DNA of 64,000 nucleotides from Brevipalpus yothersi (lineage: Eukaryota; Arthropoda; Arachnida; Trombidiformes; Tenuipalpidae), in contig QZCP01000556.1 in the NCBI GenBank assembly GCA_003956705.1, positions 536,423 to 600,422 of the forward strand, given 5' to 3'. The notes beneath the pieces are model-generated. The model did no database searches. It was not told the origin of the DNA and saw only the letters and a program-made list of their open reading frames with translations. A program made the position numbers and the translations under genes. Numbering within the stretch: the first letter of the stretch is position 1; each line of letters opens with the position of its first letter. Of the stretch, positions 22,695-36,899 are shown piece after piece.

Positions 22695-25390
22695 ATGACA
22701 GACGCCGGATTCTTTCGTGGTACATCAGCGGAACAAGATAATCGCTTCTCGGATAAACAAAAGAAGCTGATGAAACAGATGAAATTTTCCGAAATATTGG
22801 ATCACAAAGTGGACTTGACTCGAGTGAAAATGGAAGTATTCAATCCATGGATTTCAAAGCGATTACAGGAAATATTGGGTATGGAAGATGAAGTAGTTAT
22901 CGGTATGGTTATTAATGAATTAACTGCTAGCAAAAGTCCATGTGGTAAAAGGATACAAATTAATTTGACTGGTTTTCTCAATGGTAAAAGTGCCAGAGAA
23001 TTTATGACCGAGCTATGGGATCTCCTTTTGGCGGCCCAAGAGTCACCGGATGGTATACCACCACAATTAGCTAAATTGCAGCAAGATGAAGTTAAAAGTG
23101 AAGATAAAAGTAAGATACGAAACTCTGATAATAGAGTTAGAAATGGTGGCAGTCCTCGTCGAAAATCACGATCACCTCGCCGATCACCACGTCGATCACC
23201 TCGCCGGTCTCCGCGCCGTTCACCTCGTAGATCTCCTAAGCGTTCCCCTAATAGGCAAGCATCACCTCGATATAAGTCTCCTTCTCCATCTTCTCGTGTG
23301 AAAACACGATCGAGATCTCCATCACCTAGAAAAAATAGTGAGTAAATCAATTGTGACTAGGGTTAAAATGAAAACTTATTCTGACTATCTTATCTTTTAG
23401 GAAAGAATTCAGACTCTCATCCACGGTCAGATAAAGATCGGTCGAGAACCAAATTTAATGGTAAGTATACAGGAATAAGCACTGATCTTCAATCTTGGAT
23501 AGGAGGATTACTAATTTACATTTTATTGATGAATTTATTTATCTTTTCTACAGCCTCTTCTCAATCACCTCATCGGTCACCTTCTGATGCCAGGAGTCAG
23601 AGCAGAAGTAAGAGTAGAAGTAAGTGGAATAAAACGTGTCGATAAATTTCTTATTTTAGAGTGTGTAATCTCAGCTTGAGGATTCGGTAACTAGATAAAA
23701 TTCATTAGTTATAGATGTGAGGCATGAGATTTCAGTAGATTCGCCCCCAATATCTTCTTTCTATCCTTGATTTTCTTTCAAACAGTAGCCATCATACATA
23801 ATGTCTAATGTTGCAGAATACTAATCAAAATTTTACTTTCACAGGTAGAAGTAGGTCTGGCTCTAGGTCCAGATCATCATCAAGCTCACATTCTCCATCA
23901 AGATCTCGATCACCATCTCCAACCTCTCCACGTAGGTTACTCATTCAAAATTTTCTCTTCATTGCGTTTTATTTTGCTTTCTTTCAAATTAATCTTTTCC
24001 TCATTTTTCATTCTAGCTAAAGGGACTCGACAAGCTTCAAAAAAGCTAGCTTCACCTCGTTCAAGATCTGCTTCAAGATCCCCGAGGAGGTCAAGATCAA
24101 GGTCCAAAAGTAGAAGTAAATCATTGTCTAGAAGTCGCTCACCAAATCGATCGAGTGCCTCTCGATCTGCCAGCCGATCAGCTTCTCGATCGACCTCCCG
24201 CTCTCCTCCAAGGCGAAGGATGAGGTCACCAAGTCCAAGGCGAAGAAGGCGAAGTAGGTCATTTTCTCCTCGTCGTCGCCGAAGTCCATCTTTTTCACCT
24301 CGTAGACGTAGCCCTAGAAGGTTCAGATCTCCTCCACGAAGAGGTTTTTATCATCCACGACGCTCACCTCGAGGTCGCTTTTCTCCTAGAAGATGGTCTC
24401 CAAGAAGGCGATACAGATCACCTGTACACTCAAGAAGATCCCGTTCTAGAAGTAGAAGATCCATGTCTAGATCTCCGCCATATCGACGCCGATCCCCTTC
24501 CCCGAGAGTCAAAAGACGTTCACCGTCTCCCAAACGATCTCCTCTACGACGTAGAAGACCATCTCCTCACTTTAAGCGTTCAGCTTCAAGATCTCATTCA
24601 CCTGATAATCGTCGTTCAGCTTCTCCTCAAAAGGCTTCAGTATCACCACAAAGAGAACGTTCTCCGGCACAAAAAAGCCCTATGACCAAAAAATTTGTTC
24701 CCATTGACCAAGTTAGAAAAGAGACTCCTCGAGAAGCATCTAAAAAATCAACCGACGAAACTCCTCGTTCTTCAGAAAAGTAAGCTTATCTATCTATTAC
24801 TCTTGATTTATCCATTTTGATTCATCAATTTTTTGTTTCATTGAAGGGCCAGGAGTTCTGAAACACCTCTAGACGAGCCTGATCCATCAAAGGGTCCCAA
24901 AAATGACCGAAAATTACCGACACATCTTTATACTCCTAGTGGAAGTGAAGAGGAAAGTGCTCACGAGGCCAGTCCTCCGAAGAAATCATCTAGAAGACGT
25001 TCACTCAGCGAATCACCTGCTCCTCCTCGCAAGAAGAAGAGGGAAAGTTCATCAAGCGAAGATGAGCCAACTCCACCACGGAAGCGCAAGGATAAGGATG
25101 AAAAGGAGAAGAAAAAGAAAAAGAAGAAGCGAAAGGAGCTCTCAGAAAGTTCTGATGAAGATTTAGATAGGAAAAAGAAGAAGAAGAAACAAAAGAAGCA
25201 CCACAAAAAGCACAAGAAGCATAAGAAACATAAGCATAAGAGCTCCTCAAAGAAAAAAGATCGTGGATCAGGAGGAGATTCTTCCTCTGAAGATGATGAT
25301 GATAAGTTGATTGAAGAAAATTTGAAAGAGAAGGAGAAAAAACTCCGACAACGTGTGATTTCTCGAATTAAGGAAAAAGATGGTAAATGA
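22695..25390 (+). CDS. SRRM1: serine/arginine repetitive matrix protein 1 (splicing coactivator)
   Basis: Six exons, 22695-23337, 23401-23460, 23554-23619, 23845-23931, 24017-24779 and 24847-25390, give 720 residues. The N-terminus is nearly that of human SRRM1 (DAGFFRGTSAEQDNRFS), which decides the start: the ATG at 22695, not the in-frame ATG at 22683. The PWI domain covers about residues 28-120, with Pro-Trp-Ile at 51-53 and INLTGFLNGK later; it binds nucleic acid. Then come tandem RRSP units (~residues 157-175), a long RS-rich region (exon 5, mostly Arg, Ser and Pro), and a Lys/His-rich tail with KHKKHKKHKH before an acidic segment, as in vertebrates. SRRM1 (SRm160) bridges SR proteins and snRNPs during splicing and joins the exon junction complex. 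The small exons 2-4 all begin and end in phase 1 and could be skipped without frame loss. Confidence 0.95.
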
Positions 25391-25672
25391 GGTTCCATAA
25401 TTTTCCTCCATGAAGCCTGACTATAAATCGACTGACAACTGAGTACAACCGCCTGCATTCAAATTGAGGCAAGTGTTTCATATCGTTGCAGCTTCAAGGG
25501 AATTTGGAAGCTCTCTTTTCGTAAGCCAAACCCTGACAATACACTGAAAATTCATCAGTATTTTCTGCAGCACAACTTTCTTTGATCATTTTTTTGCTTA
25601 ATTGATGATCGATATTCTGATCCTGATTTCCAGGTCCTCCTTATATTTGTAGCATCATCATTCGGATTTATC

Positions 25673-25678
25673 ATTAAA
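25673..25678 (+). terminator. ATTAAA, possible poly(A) signal of SRRM1
   Basis: The common variant hexamer ATTAAA, 283 nt past the SRRM1 stop. Confidence 0.4.
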
Positions 25679-26825
25679 TTTTAAGTATCCACACTGAGAA
25701 TTGGATCATTCTTCGATGACAACTCACAGGGTACTTATATCATCTGTTAAAACTATCAAATTCAATTCTTATTTCTCATGTTATCTGCCATTCATACTAA
25801 ATTCTCTCACTTCTCAAGATTTGCATTGACAAGGGTGGGTGGTTACAATGTCAAAATGACTTTTTCACAGCCAAATAATTCATCGATCAGCTTAAATGCT
25901 GGTGGTCTTTGCGGTCTATTTGACATTGGTAAGATTATTTTCAGAACTTTTTTGGAACTTTTTTCTATCAATCCTCAAATTTCAGTCGGAAAGCCTTCAT
26001 GAGGCCACTGATAGATGAATTAAGATTCCTTAGCTACCAGTCCAGCCGAGCTTCTCCAGCATCTAGAGAATCGATAACCGGATTCTCTGCCCACGATTCT
26101 AGGACTCACATGATGCTCAAATTCTTCCTGCTTGCCTGGATCATGATATGTTACNAGAGAGATAAGTTGACTCTACTTACAACTTTTGACACCAATCATG
26201 TTCAGTGGAAGATGATCTTTTTGACATGAATCATCTGAACAAATGCAATTTGATGTGATCAACCGTGGAGAGATTGAAAAATTTCAACTATGAACTTTTC
26301 TGGATCATTTTTGCGAAAAAAACTTGGAAAGTGAGCAAAACTTTAGATCGTTCAGAGTGAAGGAGAGAAATAGAAGAGAGAGAAAGAGAGAGACAGCTCT
26401 CCTCAAACTTAGAGAGAGAAAAAGAGAGAGCGAGAAGTGGCCGGTCTTGGAAGCGATCGTAAAGACCAGAAGATCGACTAACCTGTTGAAGTGAGAAAGT
26501 ACTGTGAAGCATCTGTTGATTGTTGTGTTAATTTTTGCCCTTACATCAAAGTGATCGGTGTTCATTTTTTGCCTATCAATATGTTGCCCCATGAACTGAA
26601 TATTCATTGTCTTTCGAGTCTTGCAGGGTGAGAGGAATTGAAAAAATTCACTATTATTCATAATTTGTTTAAACGTTCTGCGAAAGTTCAATAATTCTTC
26701 CTCTCTGTTTTGGCATGAGTGAGAAAATATCGATCTCCTGTTGAGCGGGTGTTAAACTTATTCTAGTGATGTTGATTTTTGACTTCAGAAGTGATTAAAT
26801 ATATACATTATCAATTAGATTCATT
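25679..26825. other. intergenic, agrin NtA-exon 5' region
   Basis: Non-coding sequence with one ambiguous base (N at 26155) and GA-rich runs at 26363-26432. It should hold the promoter of the secreted agrin form; no TATA box at a convincing distance was seen. Confidence 0.45.
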
Positions 26826-27279
26826 ATGTGGGTTTGCATTGTTAAACTCTTCCTGTCCGCCTTCGTGTCGAACTGCATACTGAACTGTGCGATTGCCGAT
26901 GGCTATTTGCTTCAATCGTACGAACGAAGGTTGATTTGTAAACAGGAATCAAAGTTATCTATCAATGAGGTTCAACGTGAGGCAAGTTTTGTCTTTATTG
27001 GGACAATATTGCACATTTATCGACCATCCGATTGGAGCAAGCCATATCGATCATCAGTTAAAGTGAATAAAGTTCTAAAAGGTGATAATTTGATGGAAGA
27101 GGCCAAAATAATCGTCACTGGTTTTGGAGACAAATCGATATGCCATTCCAGTGTTCGAGAAGGAGATTCCAGGATATTTTTCACCCACATTAATGATCAA
27201 ACACGACAACTTCGATTGAGCTGGAGTTTGATGAAAGTCAGTCAACATAATTTGGAAAAATTATCAACCTCAATAAACG
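26826..27279 (+). CDS. AGRN: agrin first exon A: signal peptide plus NtA domain
   Basis: 151 codons plus one base. It begins with a signal-peptide-like stretch (MWVCIVKLFLSAFVSNCILN). The NtA domain, an OB-fold related to TIMPs, anchors vertebrate agrin to laminin coiled coils. Matching landmarks are ASFVFIGTI (human NVVLTGTV), VNKVLKGDNL, VTGFGDKSIC (human ISGFGDPLIC), GDSRIFF (human GDTRIFF) and SLMKVSQHNLE (human SLMRITLRNLE). The exon ends exactly where the domain ends, with a strong GTGAGT donor in phase 1. It can join the common acceptor at 45341 across an 18-kb intron, or the stop-containing exon at 27692. Confidence 0.88.
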
Positions 27280-27614
27280 GTGAGTAGCAGTTGATCGGCT
27301 CTCTTTTTCGGCATATCCTAAAAACTTTGACCTCAACCATAGCTATAGTTCGTTCATCTTTTACTTGATCATCGAGAAATCGATCTCGAACTATAATCCC
27401 ATAACTAATAAGATTCACTGCCCATGTTAAGCGTTCTGCCTCTGAGAATCAACGATAATGATGCATGTACACTTACTTTTGGATCAAATTTTATCACTTT
27501 GATTAAGCATTCTATGAGTAGCTACAACAGCCCCTTTCACTGCTTCTAATTGATCTTCAATCCTGACCATGTTTAAGCATTTGTAACTTGAATCTGTGCC
27601 GAAAAGAGAAGAGA

Positions 27615-27669
<55 letters not shown>

Positions 27670-30600
27670 ATCGTTTAATTTTTTCTCCTAGACTTGATCA
27701 TCAATTCTAGAGCACCCATAGCTGTTGGAAAATTTTTGAAGCTTTACATTTTCCGCTTACCTCTCTCAGTATGTGGTGATATTAGGCCACTTATTCGTGC
27801 TCATGCATGCTCACGAATGGCCCCAAGGGGCCAATATTTGGCCAAAAAATATGGACTCTTAAGGAATGAAACCGTGCGGCTACATCCAAATTCACTGGCT
27901 CATTTATTGAGTGATGAATAGTTTCACATAGATGGAATACATTGAGAATACAAGGTGCATCAATGGGAGCAAATGTATGATAATTGCTCCATTATTTCAT
28001 TATTTTGAATCAATGGTCGTGAATATTTGACCAGTTTATTGTTGAGATGAGAGAAAATTTTGTTCTCTCTTCCATCTCCTCCCAGTCAATAGTATGTGGT
28101 AAATTATCATTGGATGAATTATTTTTAACTAGATTATTACTATAATCAACTGATGGCAACTGAACTAGTTTTCTTACTATGAAACTGTATTTTCATGATG
28201 GAACGTTTTTCAACCCTCTCTGGGTTTGTACCATACATGGCTACAGATTTGGGTATGAGACAAGAAACTATTCTCTTCAAAAGGGTAGCATATTTATTGA
28301 AAAGTGAAATTATATCATAAAAAACATGGTAAACATGGTTATATAACTTCTGAAAAAGGTAATATTTTAGAGAACATTGATTGGCTTGTCATCTTTTTTC
28401 TCGCTCAATTGCATCTTACTACCAATTTTGTCCATCAATTCTTCATCCCAGCAACATCCCAAATTCTTATCAACCAAAAGACAAGCCTAACTTTACAACT
28501 TGCCCGAGCTACTTTTGTAGATGATGGAGATGATCAGAGAAGAGAGAGAAACTTTTTTGATCCTTGATGAACGAGAAAGATAAATTCAACAACAACAAAA
28601 CTCGCATGTTGACTACTTTCAAATGAGATTAATACATACACAATCTATTGAACGAAAATTGGAAATTGGAATCCAGTTTTAAGCCGACAAAATGAGTAAC
28701 TGGCAAAAGTGAACCGAATTTTTTTGAGCCGATGGTTACATGCTGTGATAGGCCATTTAGGGCCCAGAACCAATAGCGGAGAAAGCCTATCAATTGAATC
28801 AATATCCGAGAGCATCCGTCATCATCCGTTTGACTTGTTCACCCTGAAAAAAAAGATCCGAGAGACCTACGCTTCATCATAGTAATCAAGAGAAAGAATA
28901 ATGATGCCTCAACATGTAAGGCAAATTCTCTTGGCCATCAAGTGAACATAAGGCGTACAAACTCTTCTCTCTATCTGATATCATCACAAGTTTAGTTTGA
29001 TGATCAACCTTAAATTTCAAGAGTATTCCTTCCCTCAACATGAAATCTGAGCCTCTTGTTTTTTTGGTGAAATGATGAGGCTCATCTTTTTTTATGAAAT
29101 TTTTTCATCCACTCATCAAACAGCAGCAGCAGTACAAAGAAAGAGAGAAAAAAACACTTTCTCTTACTCTTTTTCAACCCTTTACCACCCTGTTTGCCCT
29201 TAGTTTATGGACAACTTGACGGCTACTAGATAGGCTAAAATTTTCACAAAGACCAATCATCTTGTATTCATCTACTTTTCAATTCAAGAGCTTCGGAAAT
29301 TCAATCATCATTAGTCATTCATCTGATTGGTCTCGCTTATTTGCTTTTGATTTATTTACCATTCTCTTGAGCACCACATACTTGCTGTCAATTGGAAAAA
29401 TCATCATCTGGAAATCTATCATTTGCATACTGATGGGATCTCATGATTTTGAAACAAGATGTATCCATTTTTTTCTGAGCTACTTGAGTCTTCACAACTT
29501 CTTTATCCAGCTTTTGGGCTGTCTCTCTCTCTCTCTCTCTCTCGAACTTTCGGGCTTCATTCGCCTGTTAAGTTGGCCTGAACACCCGCTGGTTAAGGCC
29601 TCAAGATGGGACTTTTTCGTTATGCATCTCCAAATGACTAGCCTCAAATAGCTGATAATTTTCTCATAAATTATGATTAGCTTTTCCCAAACGAACCATG
29701 GTATTATCGTCATCATTGCTGATCTATTTTTCCCAGAAGCTATATGCAAAAAAAGAACGGTTCTTACCAATGTAACTCACAACATTGTCAGAACTTTCCT
29801 GAGCAGATTCAATGGCTCCGGATGCTGACCGAGTAACAGTTAATTCAATTCATTAATTCATTTGATGAGCACTTGATTTCGACAATTAGTGTACAATCAT
29901 CACTGTTTTGAGCAATTTGGTTGGCTAATGTAATCGATGAAATTCTTTTCCTCTCAATCAGTATAATCGAATCGAGCTACTCAAGAAATGATGACTCCAA
30001 CTGTTTCAAATATTTTCAAATATTCAACTTGGGATACTTCTCAGCGTGAATATTCTCCACTGATTGTGTGAAATTCAATGCACTAGAGGAATGTCTCGAT
30101 AACCATGTGAATAGAGTTGAAAAAAGTTGACACATACACAAAATTAGCAATAAACTGGTCAGCTTTTGGCTAATCAAATTCAAGACAAGTTTTCGGCAAG
30201 CTAAAAAGGAAAGTTAGTGTAATAAGAAGGAAAGTTCTTTCCCGAGAAAAGTCCACACCTTTGTGCTTAATTTTGTATCAAACACTTAAAATCAAGCGTT
30301 TCACAGCTTCATTTTAGCGCCGTTTTCATCGTTTTTCTTTTCCCAAATTTATATACATTTTCGTTTATCTTGGGCTCATGAAAAAAGAAGGAAGAGGAGT
30401 GACTCGTGATAATCACTATCAACATCTTGCCGAATATAAACATCAGGATTTTTTCTCGATAATATGGCGAGAAGCTTTAGCCCAACATACATGCACACAC
30501 ATACACACACCGAAAAACTTGGCCTTATATTAACTGAGCAACACATTTTCCTCTGTTTCAAGTCTAATCGGTGTTGATAAGTTTTAACGATGAGGCGCCT

Positions 30601-32142
30601 CTTTTGTAGCCCAGATTCAAGTGATCAGTTTAGAAGTGGCTTCGAACGGCCCATTGATTAAGTGTCCACAGATAGATAGATACATAGATAGATGTTGGGC
30701 TAACCAGCATCATCAACAGCTCTATCCGTAGAAGACATTCTACTTAGACCACTCACAATCTTATCCATAAAAATGAGCGCGTTTAATAGCCAAATGAATG
30801 AGGCTGTCAGTCAGTAATAAACACGCCTTTGAGAAGAGAGAGATGAAAAATTTGGTTAAAAAATCGAGGACATCTTTGTCATTTTACAGTAAGTTTATTA
30901 GTAAAAATATTAAGTATATAGAAAAATTTCAAAGTAGCAATATAATTGTGATTATCGTCAGTGTTGATGTAGATATGGATGTTTGCTATTCACCATCTTG
31001 ATGATAGTGAGAATCAAGCATTTTTATGTATGGTTATAAAATTAATGACCATCAGTTCATGAAGAGAGGAAGAGAAGGAAAAATCAAGTTCGAATGTGTG
31101 GTCAAACCAAAGAGACAGCGATAAAAATATGTGTTTCCTCTGAGCTGATGAATTTGTAAAACTGAAAGGGAAGAGAGAGGTAGTCCTTCACTGGTTCATA
31201 GTTTAATCGCTATCTCTACTGATACACTCGCATTTGAAATTCCTAAGATGCATGATGAGGTTAAATTTGTTCATCTTATGAGCATGATGATTGCTGTTTC
31301 AAATGAACACGATTGGTGTTTGTAACTTTTGATCAACCGTGTCCATAGATTGGATGCTTGCAAGACTCTCTCTCTTTCGCTCTCATCATCCAGTCAGAAG
31401 GATGACAAAAAACGATCTGTTCTCACGCAACAACATAAATGCCTCAGGTCATAATTTGCGTTCTCTCTCTTTTTCTCTCTTTCTCTTTTCGCCTCGATCG
31501 AAAATCGTTCACATTTTGGGCCAATAATCATCTCACTGATTTTTGGAGAACCATTCATAACTTCACTTTCAAGCTGCTGACATTCAAATACAGAGTGGCC
31601 GAATTTTTTTTCCTCAACACATTCATCAAGCTTGTGTTCAGGGATGCTTATCTCGTTAAATTTTGCTGATCATATGCACACACTAGTGGAACGTTTTTAT
31701 AACGATGCAAGGTTCTGAAAAGTTTATAAAGTCAGTTCCAGTGCCACACAACACCGAAAAGATCTAATTCATAGGTGTGTGGATATATTCTGGAAGATCA
31801 TGCGAGATACTCGATGGCAGCACACGAATCATGACCACTTAGTTCATTCAAAATTAGGATTTTCAGAATAACAGTGCAAGAGTGAAAGATTTTTCGTTTT
31901 TGGTCATTTGACATTGACTTGCAATTTTCGGCACTCCTGATTGTTTTTTTCTCCACTTCGCTATAGAGATATGCTTTTTCTGTTACAGCGGATATCAGTA
32001 AAAATGATCTAAAAACCGTGACCTATCACTTGGATCACACGTCTTGTCAATCTGAAAAAATTATAGCACTTTTATGCAAATACTCAACAATATCTATCAA
32101 TCTAGCTTTTCCCACGTTTTTTTGCCTGAACACAAGCTCGAA

Positions 32143-32217
<75 letters not shown>

Positions 32218-32574
32218 CCTATATCAAGGATTGGCCAAACAAACAAGACAACTTTGAAATTTGATGATAATGATGATCTTTCATCTCCTATTATTGCTGC
32301 TCATTTTAGCAGAAAAAAATTAACAAAAATTTTAATTAAAACAATTTTAATCCCTCCCGGGGCTTGGTCAAACTGTCATCTAACTCAATAAGCGTACATC
32401 GTATATATTTCGAATGAATGTATCCTCTTCATCAGCCAACTTTCACTAAGCCAGTTGTTCGCTTGATGTATCACCATGAATGGTAACTGTTATTCTGATT
32501 CAATGATTAGCTTTGTGAAAATAGACAGAATCATATTGATATGAACAGAATAATAGGCGAATAAATACGATTGA

Positions 32575-32619
<45 letters not shown>

Positions 32620-33785
32620 TAGAATAAGCTGAAGATGGAAGCAAAACACTCCTTAAAGATGGATCATGATTCATCCTTCATTCGTCTCTCTTTCTCTCTC
32701 TCTTTCTTTCTTTCTATACTACTTCATCTTCTTCTCTTCAAACGTCTCTAATCAAGCAAATTACCTGAGGATGAATACAGGAATCCATTAGATAGTAACT
32801 AGATAATACTTGATGGGAGAGAGAGAGAAGAAAAATGAAGATCAACAAGATGAACGAGCCAGCCAAGTGAGGCAAAAAAGCGCACTTCTCATATGATCAG
32901 CCTCTTGTTGGAGAAAGTTATTAGAAATTAGCATCAACATACGATTTGATTATGAATATTCAAATAATTCTTATTGCTCTTGATGCTGTCCATTCGAATT
33001 TTCTCTTCTATAGAGTAAAAGCAAATAAATTGGGCTATCATTATCATTATTATTCGGTGGTAATGCTTTCCACTTTATGCTAGTCTCATTTGTGTAATTC
33101 AGAAAGTTCACTAGATAAATCATTCCAAATGAGCTTCCATTGAGGAGTTATAAATCGTATTAAAATATCAAAATAATTCACAGGAAACAGATGTTGACCA
33201 CTTTTGAAAGTTGTGAAATCAATCGAAATCATATGTGAGCCAGGAACCAGGAGATTTTTTGCTACCTAAAGCGAAAATATTTTTCATGATTGATAGTATT
33301 GCCTTTTTCCTTTGATTTTGCCTTACTTCTTACATGTATCAATGGACCGGATACGGAAATATACTTCATTAGAAAGAGATACCCAGAATGCGAGAAAATG
33401 ATGCACCAGATATTCTTGTTCGTTGATGTAGTAGATTCAGTCTAATAAATCATGATACACAAGAGCTCATTTGATATAGTTTCTCACCTCCTTCTCCTTC
33501 TTCTTCTCCATCGAAAATAATTCACTAAAAGGAATATTTGTCAGCTATTTACTTGATACTAAATCAGAGCCCACATAGCACCTCATCATGAGTTGGTGGA
33601 TGAATAGATGAGGTCGAGAACCTGGAATAGCTTCCATGAATTATATCGGTAAAGTCGATTCTTCACTCTCATAAGCCAGTGAGCAAGCCTCATCTTTGAA
33701 CACATAACACACATTCTTTCATGAACAGATTGAAGCTTCCCTCTATTTGAAGTTTGTCTTCCTCTTTCATCCGATCCACTTCAAA

Positions 33786-33862
<77 letters not shown>

Positions 33863-35013
33863 GCCTGTTGTTACGAGGAATCCATTCTCCTAGGCAATCA
33901 GAGGAGTCCGTTGTCCACGTAATTTGTTCTCATCAATTTTATACTTTTCCTTTAACCATTTTTCGCCTTTACTTTGAAAAGGATCAGGAAAAGAGCAGAA
34001 ATGTTTGAAACTGAAAAGCAATCAGTTGTTGTGAGTGAAACTTTTTCTCTCTTTCTTTCGAGAGTCTATCAGTACACTCCAGAATGGCGGCAATTATCAC
34101 TGATTGCTTCGATTTATATTCGAATTAATTGACTGTATCAGTCTTTCTAAACAGAACTCATGAGGACCTCTCGAGATTGGCTACATCGAAGAATCGTAAT
34201 GCGATTTATATATAAGTAACGGTATCTGATGAATTCTGTATCATGATCCAAGTTTCTCTCATGTAAGCCAACTTTTTTCCACTACTATAGTGAAATCTGT
34301 TCAATGTAGCATCAAAAACAATATTGACTCTCCCAAGTCAAGTAATTCTGGCTGATGAGGTTTCTTTGTAGATTTCTTTCTCAAAATTCTCTCTCATCAA
34401 CATTATCGTCATCATTTTCTCATGTTGTTATTTCATCAAAACCACCTGAAATCATGTCAAATCTTCCAGATTCTTGATGGAGAACAAATCTCCAATAGAA
34501 GTGTGTTCCCTCACTTCTTGCCCAAGTATCACTTCAGTTATGAGGATTAATTCTACAATTGCTGTCAAAATGGGAATCTTTCTCAACAGATTGCTCTCCA
34601 TCTCTTCACATGAAAAGCCCTCAAAGAAAAGTTCTGTTAAAAATATCAAGTGTTGTATGGACAAGAAAATTATAGCTTGCACAGAATTTAGGCAACTTCT
34701 CGGATCCTCTTGACCTTTCGTCTCTCATCACATTCTTGAGTCTCATTTTTCACAATATTCTTCCATTGAGCAACATGATGAGCTCTTCTGCTGTTCATGT
34801 TTTTTCGCTGTTCCAGATGATGGTGTTACAAGATGTCTGCAAGATTTTCCACCTAAAGCTATCAAACATGAGGATTTCAAGGAGAATTCTTGGGACTTTC
34901 GCTACTAGATCCTGTTGGGTATAGTGGGCCTTGATTTCGAGGAATTTTTAACTTTTCTGCTCAATACATGGCAACGGGTATCAATGGTTTGAGAGTTACT
35001 ACCGTATAGTTTG

Positions 35014-35058
<45 letters not shown>

Positions 35059-36602
35059 GGTTGAGCAAATTCAGCTTGGCCCAATATCAGACAGAATTTC
35101 AAGTTGAAGGCGCCTTTTCCATGGAATAAATCGTGGGGAAGAAAATTCAGTGGATGATTTGTTTCTTTTTTAAATCTCTTTTCCTTCTTCCCCTTTTCCC
35201 GAGCTTCAGCCTCATGATTTCATTTGGATTTTTCTTCCTGTCGATATTTTGAAGTCTTTTTCAAATTGAATCATCAAATTCGATGAGAAAGAAGGAGAGA
35301 GAGAGAGAGAGCCTAGCAATTCAACAGAATGAAGTGAATCAACCAAAATGATGCCATTTTTGATGATGATCACACACATACAGAGGCCGAGGAGGTACCA
35401 TAAGAGCAATGGTGAAACTTTTCCACTACTTTTTTCCGATCCGCATTGAGGAGGAAATTCTGATGATGGTGATAATAGTCTCTCAGCTTCTCTCTATTGT
35501 GCATGAATCACAAGACACGATCACACTGGATGGGGAAGCAAGAAGGCGAGAGAGAGAGAAAAAAAAATTCACCCAAAGTGATGAAGCTAAATTCGATAGA
35601 ATCAGATCATTTTCCATGGAAAATAGAGGGAAAAATTGAGAGACAAGACTTGATCTTCACAATTTTAACCAGTCTCAAGTTGAATATTTTGCATCTCATA
35701 TCTCCATTGTAAAGTCATCCTGTTTGTATCTGTAGTAGTGGAAAAAATTTCAATGACGATCGAGGAGGGTGTTGGTGAAGATTGCTTTGCCATTATCGTG
35801 TTACGATGATGATGGTGATAATATAGCCATTGAAGACATTACACCACACATCAGTCAGTGTGAAGAGAGAGAAAGAGAGGAAAAAAATCGATCCTAATTC
35901 ACAATCTTGGATGACAGAAGACGTTCAATTGTTTTATAATTACAGCATGTCTATAGTTTCCTGTCAAATATGACTTACATAACATCGAAAAAACGTTTTT
36001 TCTTCTCTTCGAGGATCAAATAAAGCTGTTGATAATGGGCTTGATGAAATGGAAACGATGGTGGCAAAATCACCTTAAAAAAATGAATATAATCACCTGA
36101 TAGCTTTTTTTTATCAGTCCTATTTTTTTGAGAATTTCAGAAACTCAGAGACTTACGCTAGAGTAATTTAAATGTATTGAAAACTATCCTCAAAATTTAT
36201 TACTCTAGCATGTTAAATTAATAGATGTGTTTGTGAATGAATATCCAATCTCAGTCATGAGCTTCCCACTTTTTCTTCGGACTTTATTACAATGCATACA
36301 ACAATTTTGCAAATTCAGGAATTTTGATTAGTAAGATTGCATTTCACGAGAGGAATTTACAAGAGGGAGAGAGAGTGTGAAAGATTCCTTCATTTTTTGA
36401 GACTTCTCGATTGCAAGATCTCGGCAGAGAAATCCTTTTGAATGTGGAATTTTTGTCACCTCATACCTCTTATTCAATGCAGCTCGAGGGGTCCATAGTA
36501 TTGATGGTGTATGCTATCCGAGCTTTTCAAGATAATGATTGTGCCTTGGCAAGTGTCGATGTCGAATGATTGCATCGCTCTCCACATCATACACACACAC
36601 AC

Positions 36603-36656
<54 letters not shown>

Positions 36657-36856
36657 NNNNNNNNNNNNNNNNNNNNNNNNNNNNNNNNNNNNNNNNNNNN
36701 NNNNNNNNNNNNNNNNNNNNNNNNNNNNNNNNNNNNNNNNNNNNNNNNNNNNNNNNNNNNNNNNNNNNNNNNNNNNNNNNNNNNNNNNNNNNNNNNNNNN
36801 NNNNNNNNNNNNNNNNNNNNNNNNNNNNNNNNNNNNNNNNNNNNNNNNNNNNNNNN

Positions 36857-36899
<43 letters not shown>

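Noticed and set aside
23157..23240. Short direct repeats resembling a CRISPR array
   Set aside because: They are in-frame Arg-Arg-Ser-Pro codon repeats of a eukaryotic splicing factor.
23086..24533. Overlapping ORFs in the RS-rich part of SRRM1 on both strands
   Set aside because: Shadows of repetitive Arg/Ser codons; the SRRM1 frame alone gives the PWI domain and the conserved tail.
26826..27279. Stand-alone TIMP (metalloproteinase inhibitor) gene
   Set aside because: It lacks the N-terminal Cys-X-Cys of TIMPs, and the motifs (GFGD..IC, GDSRIFF, SLM) are those of the related agrin NtA domain.
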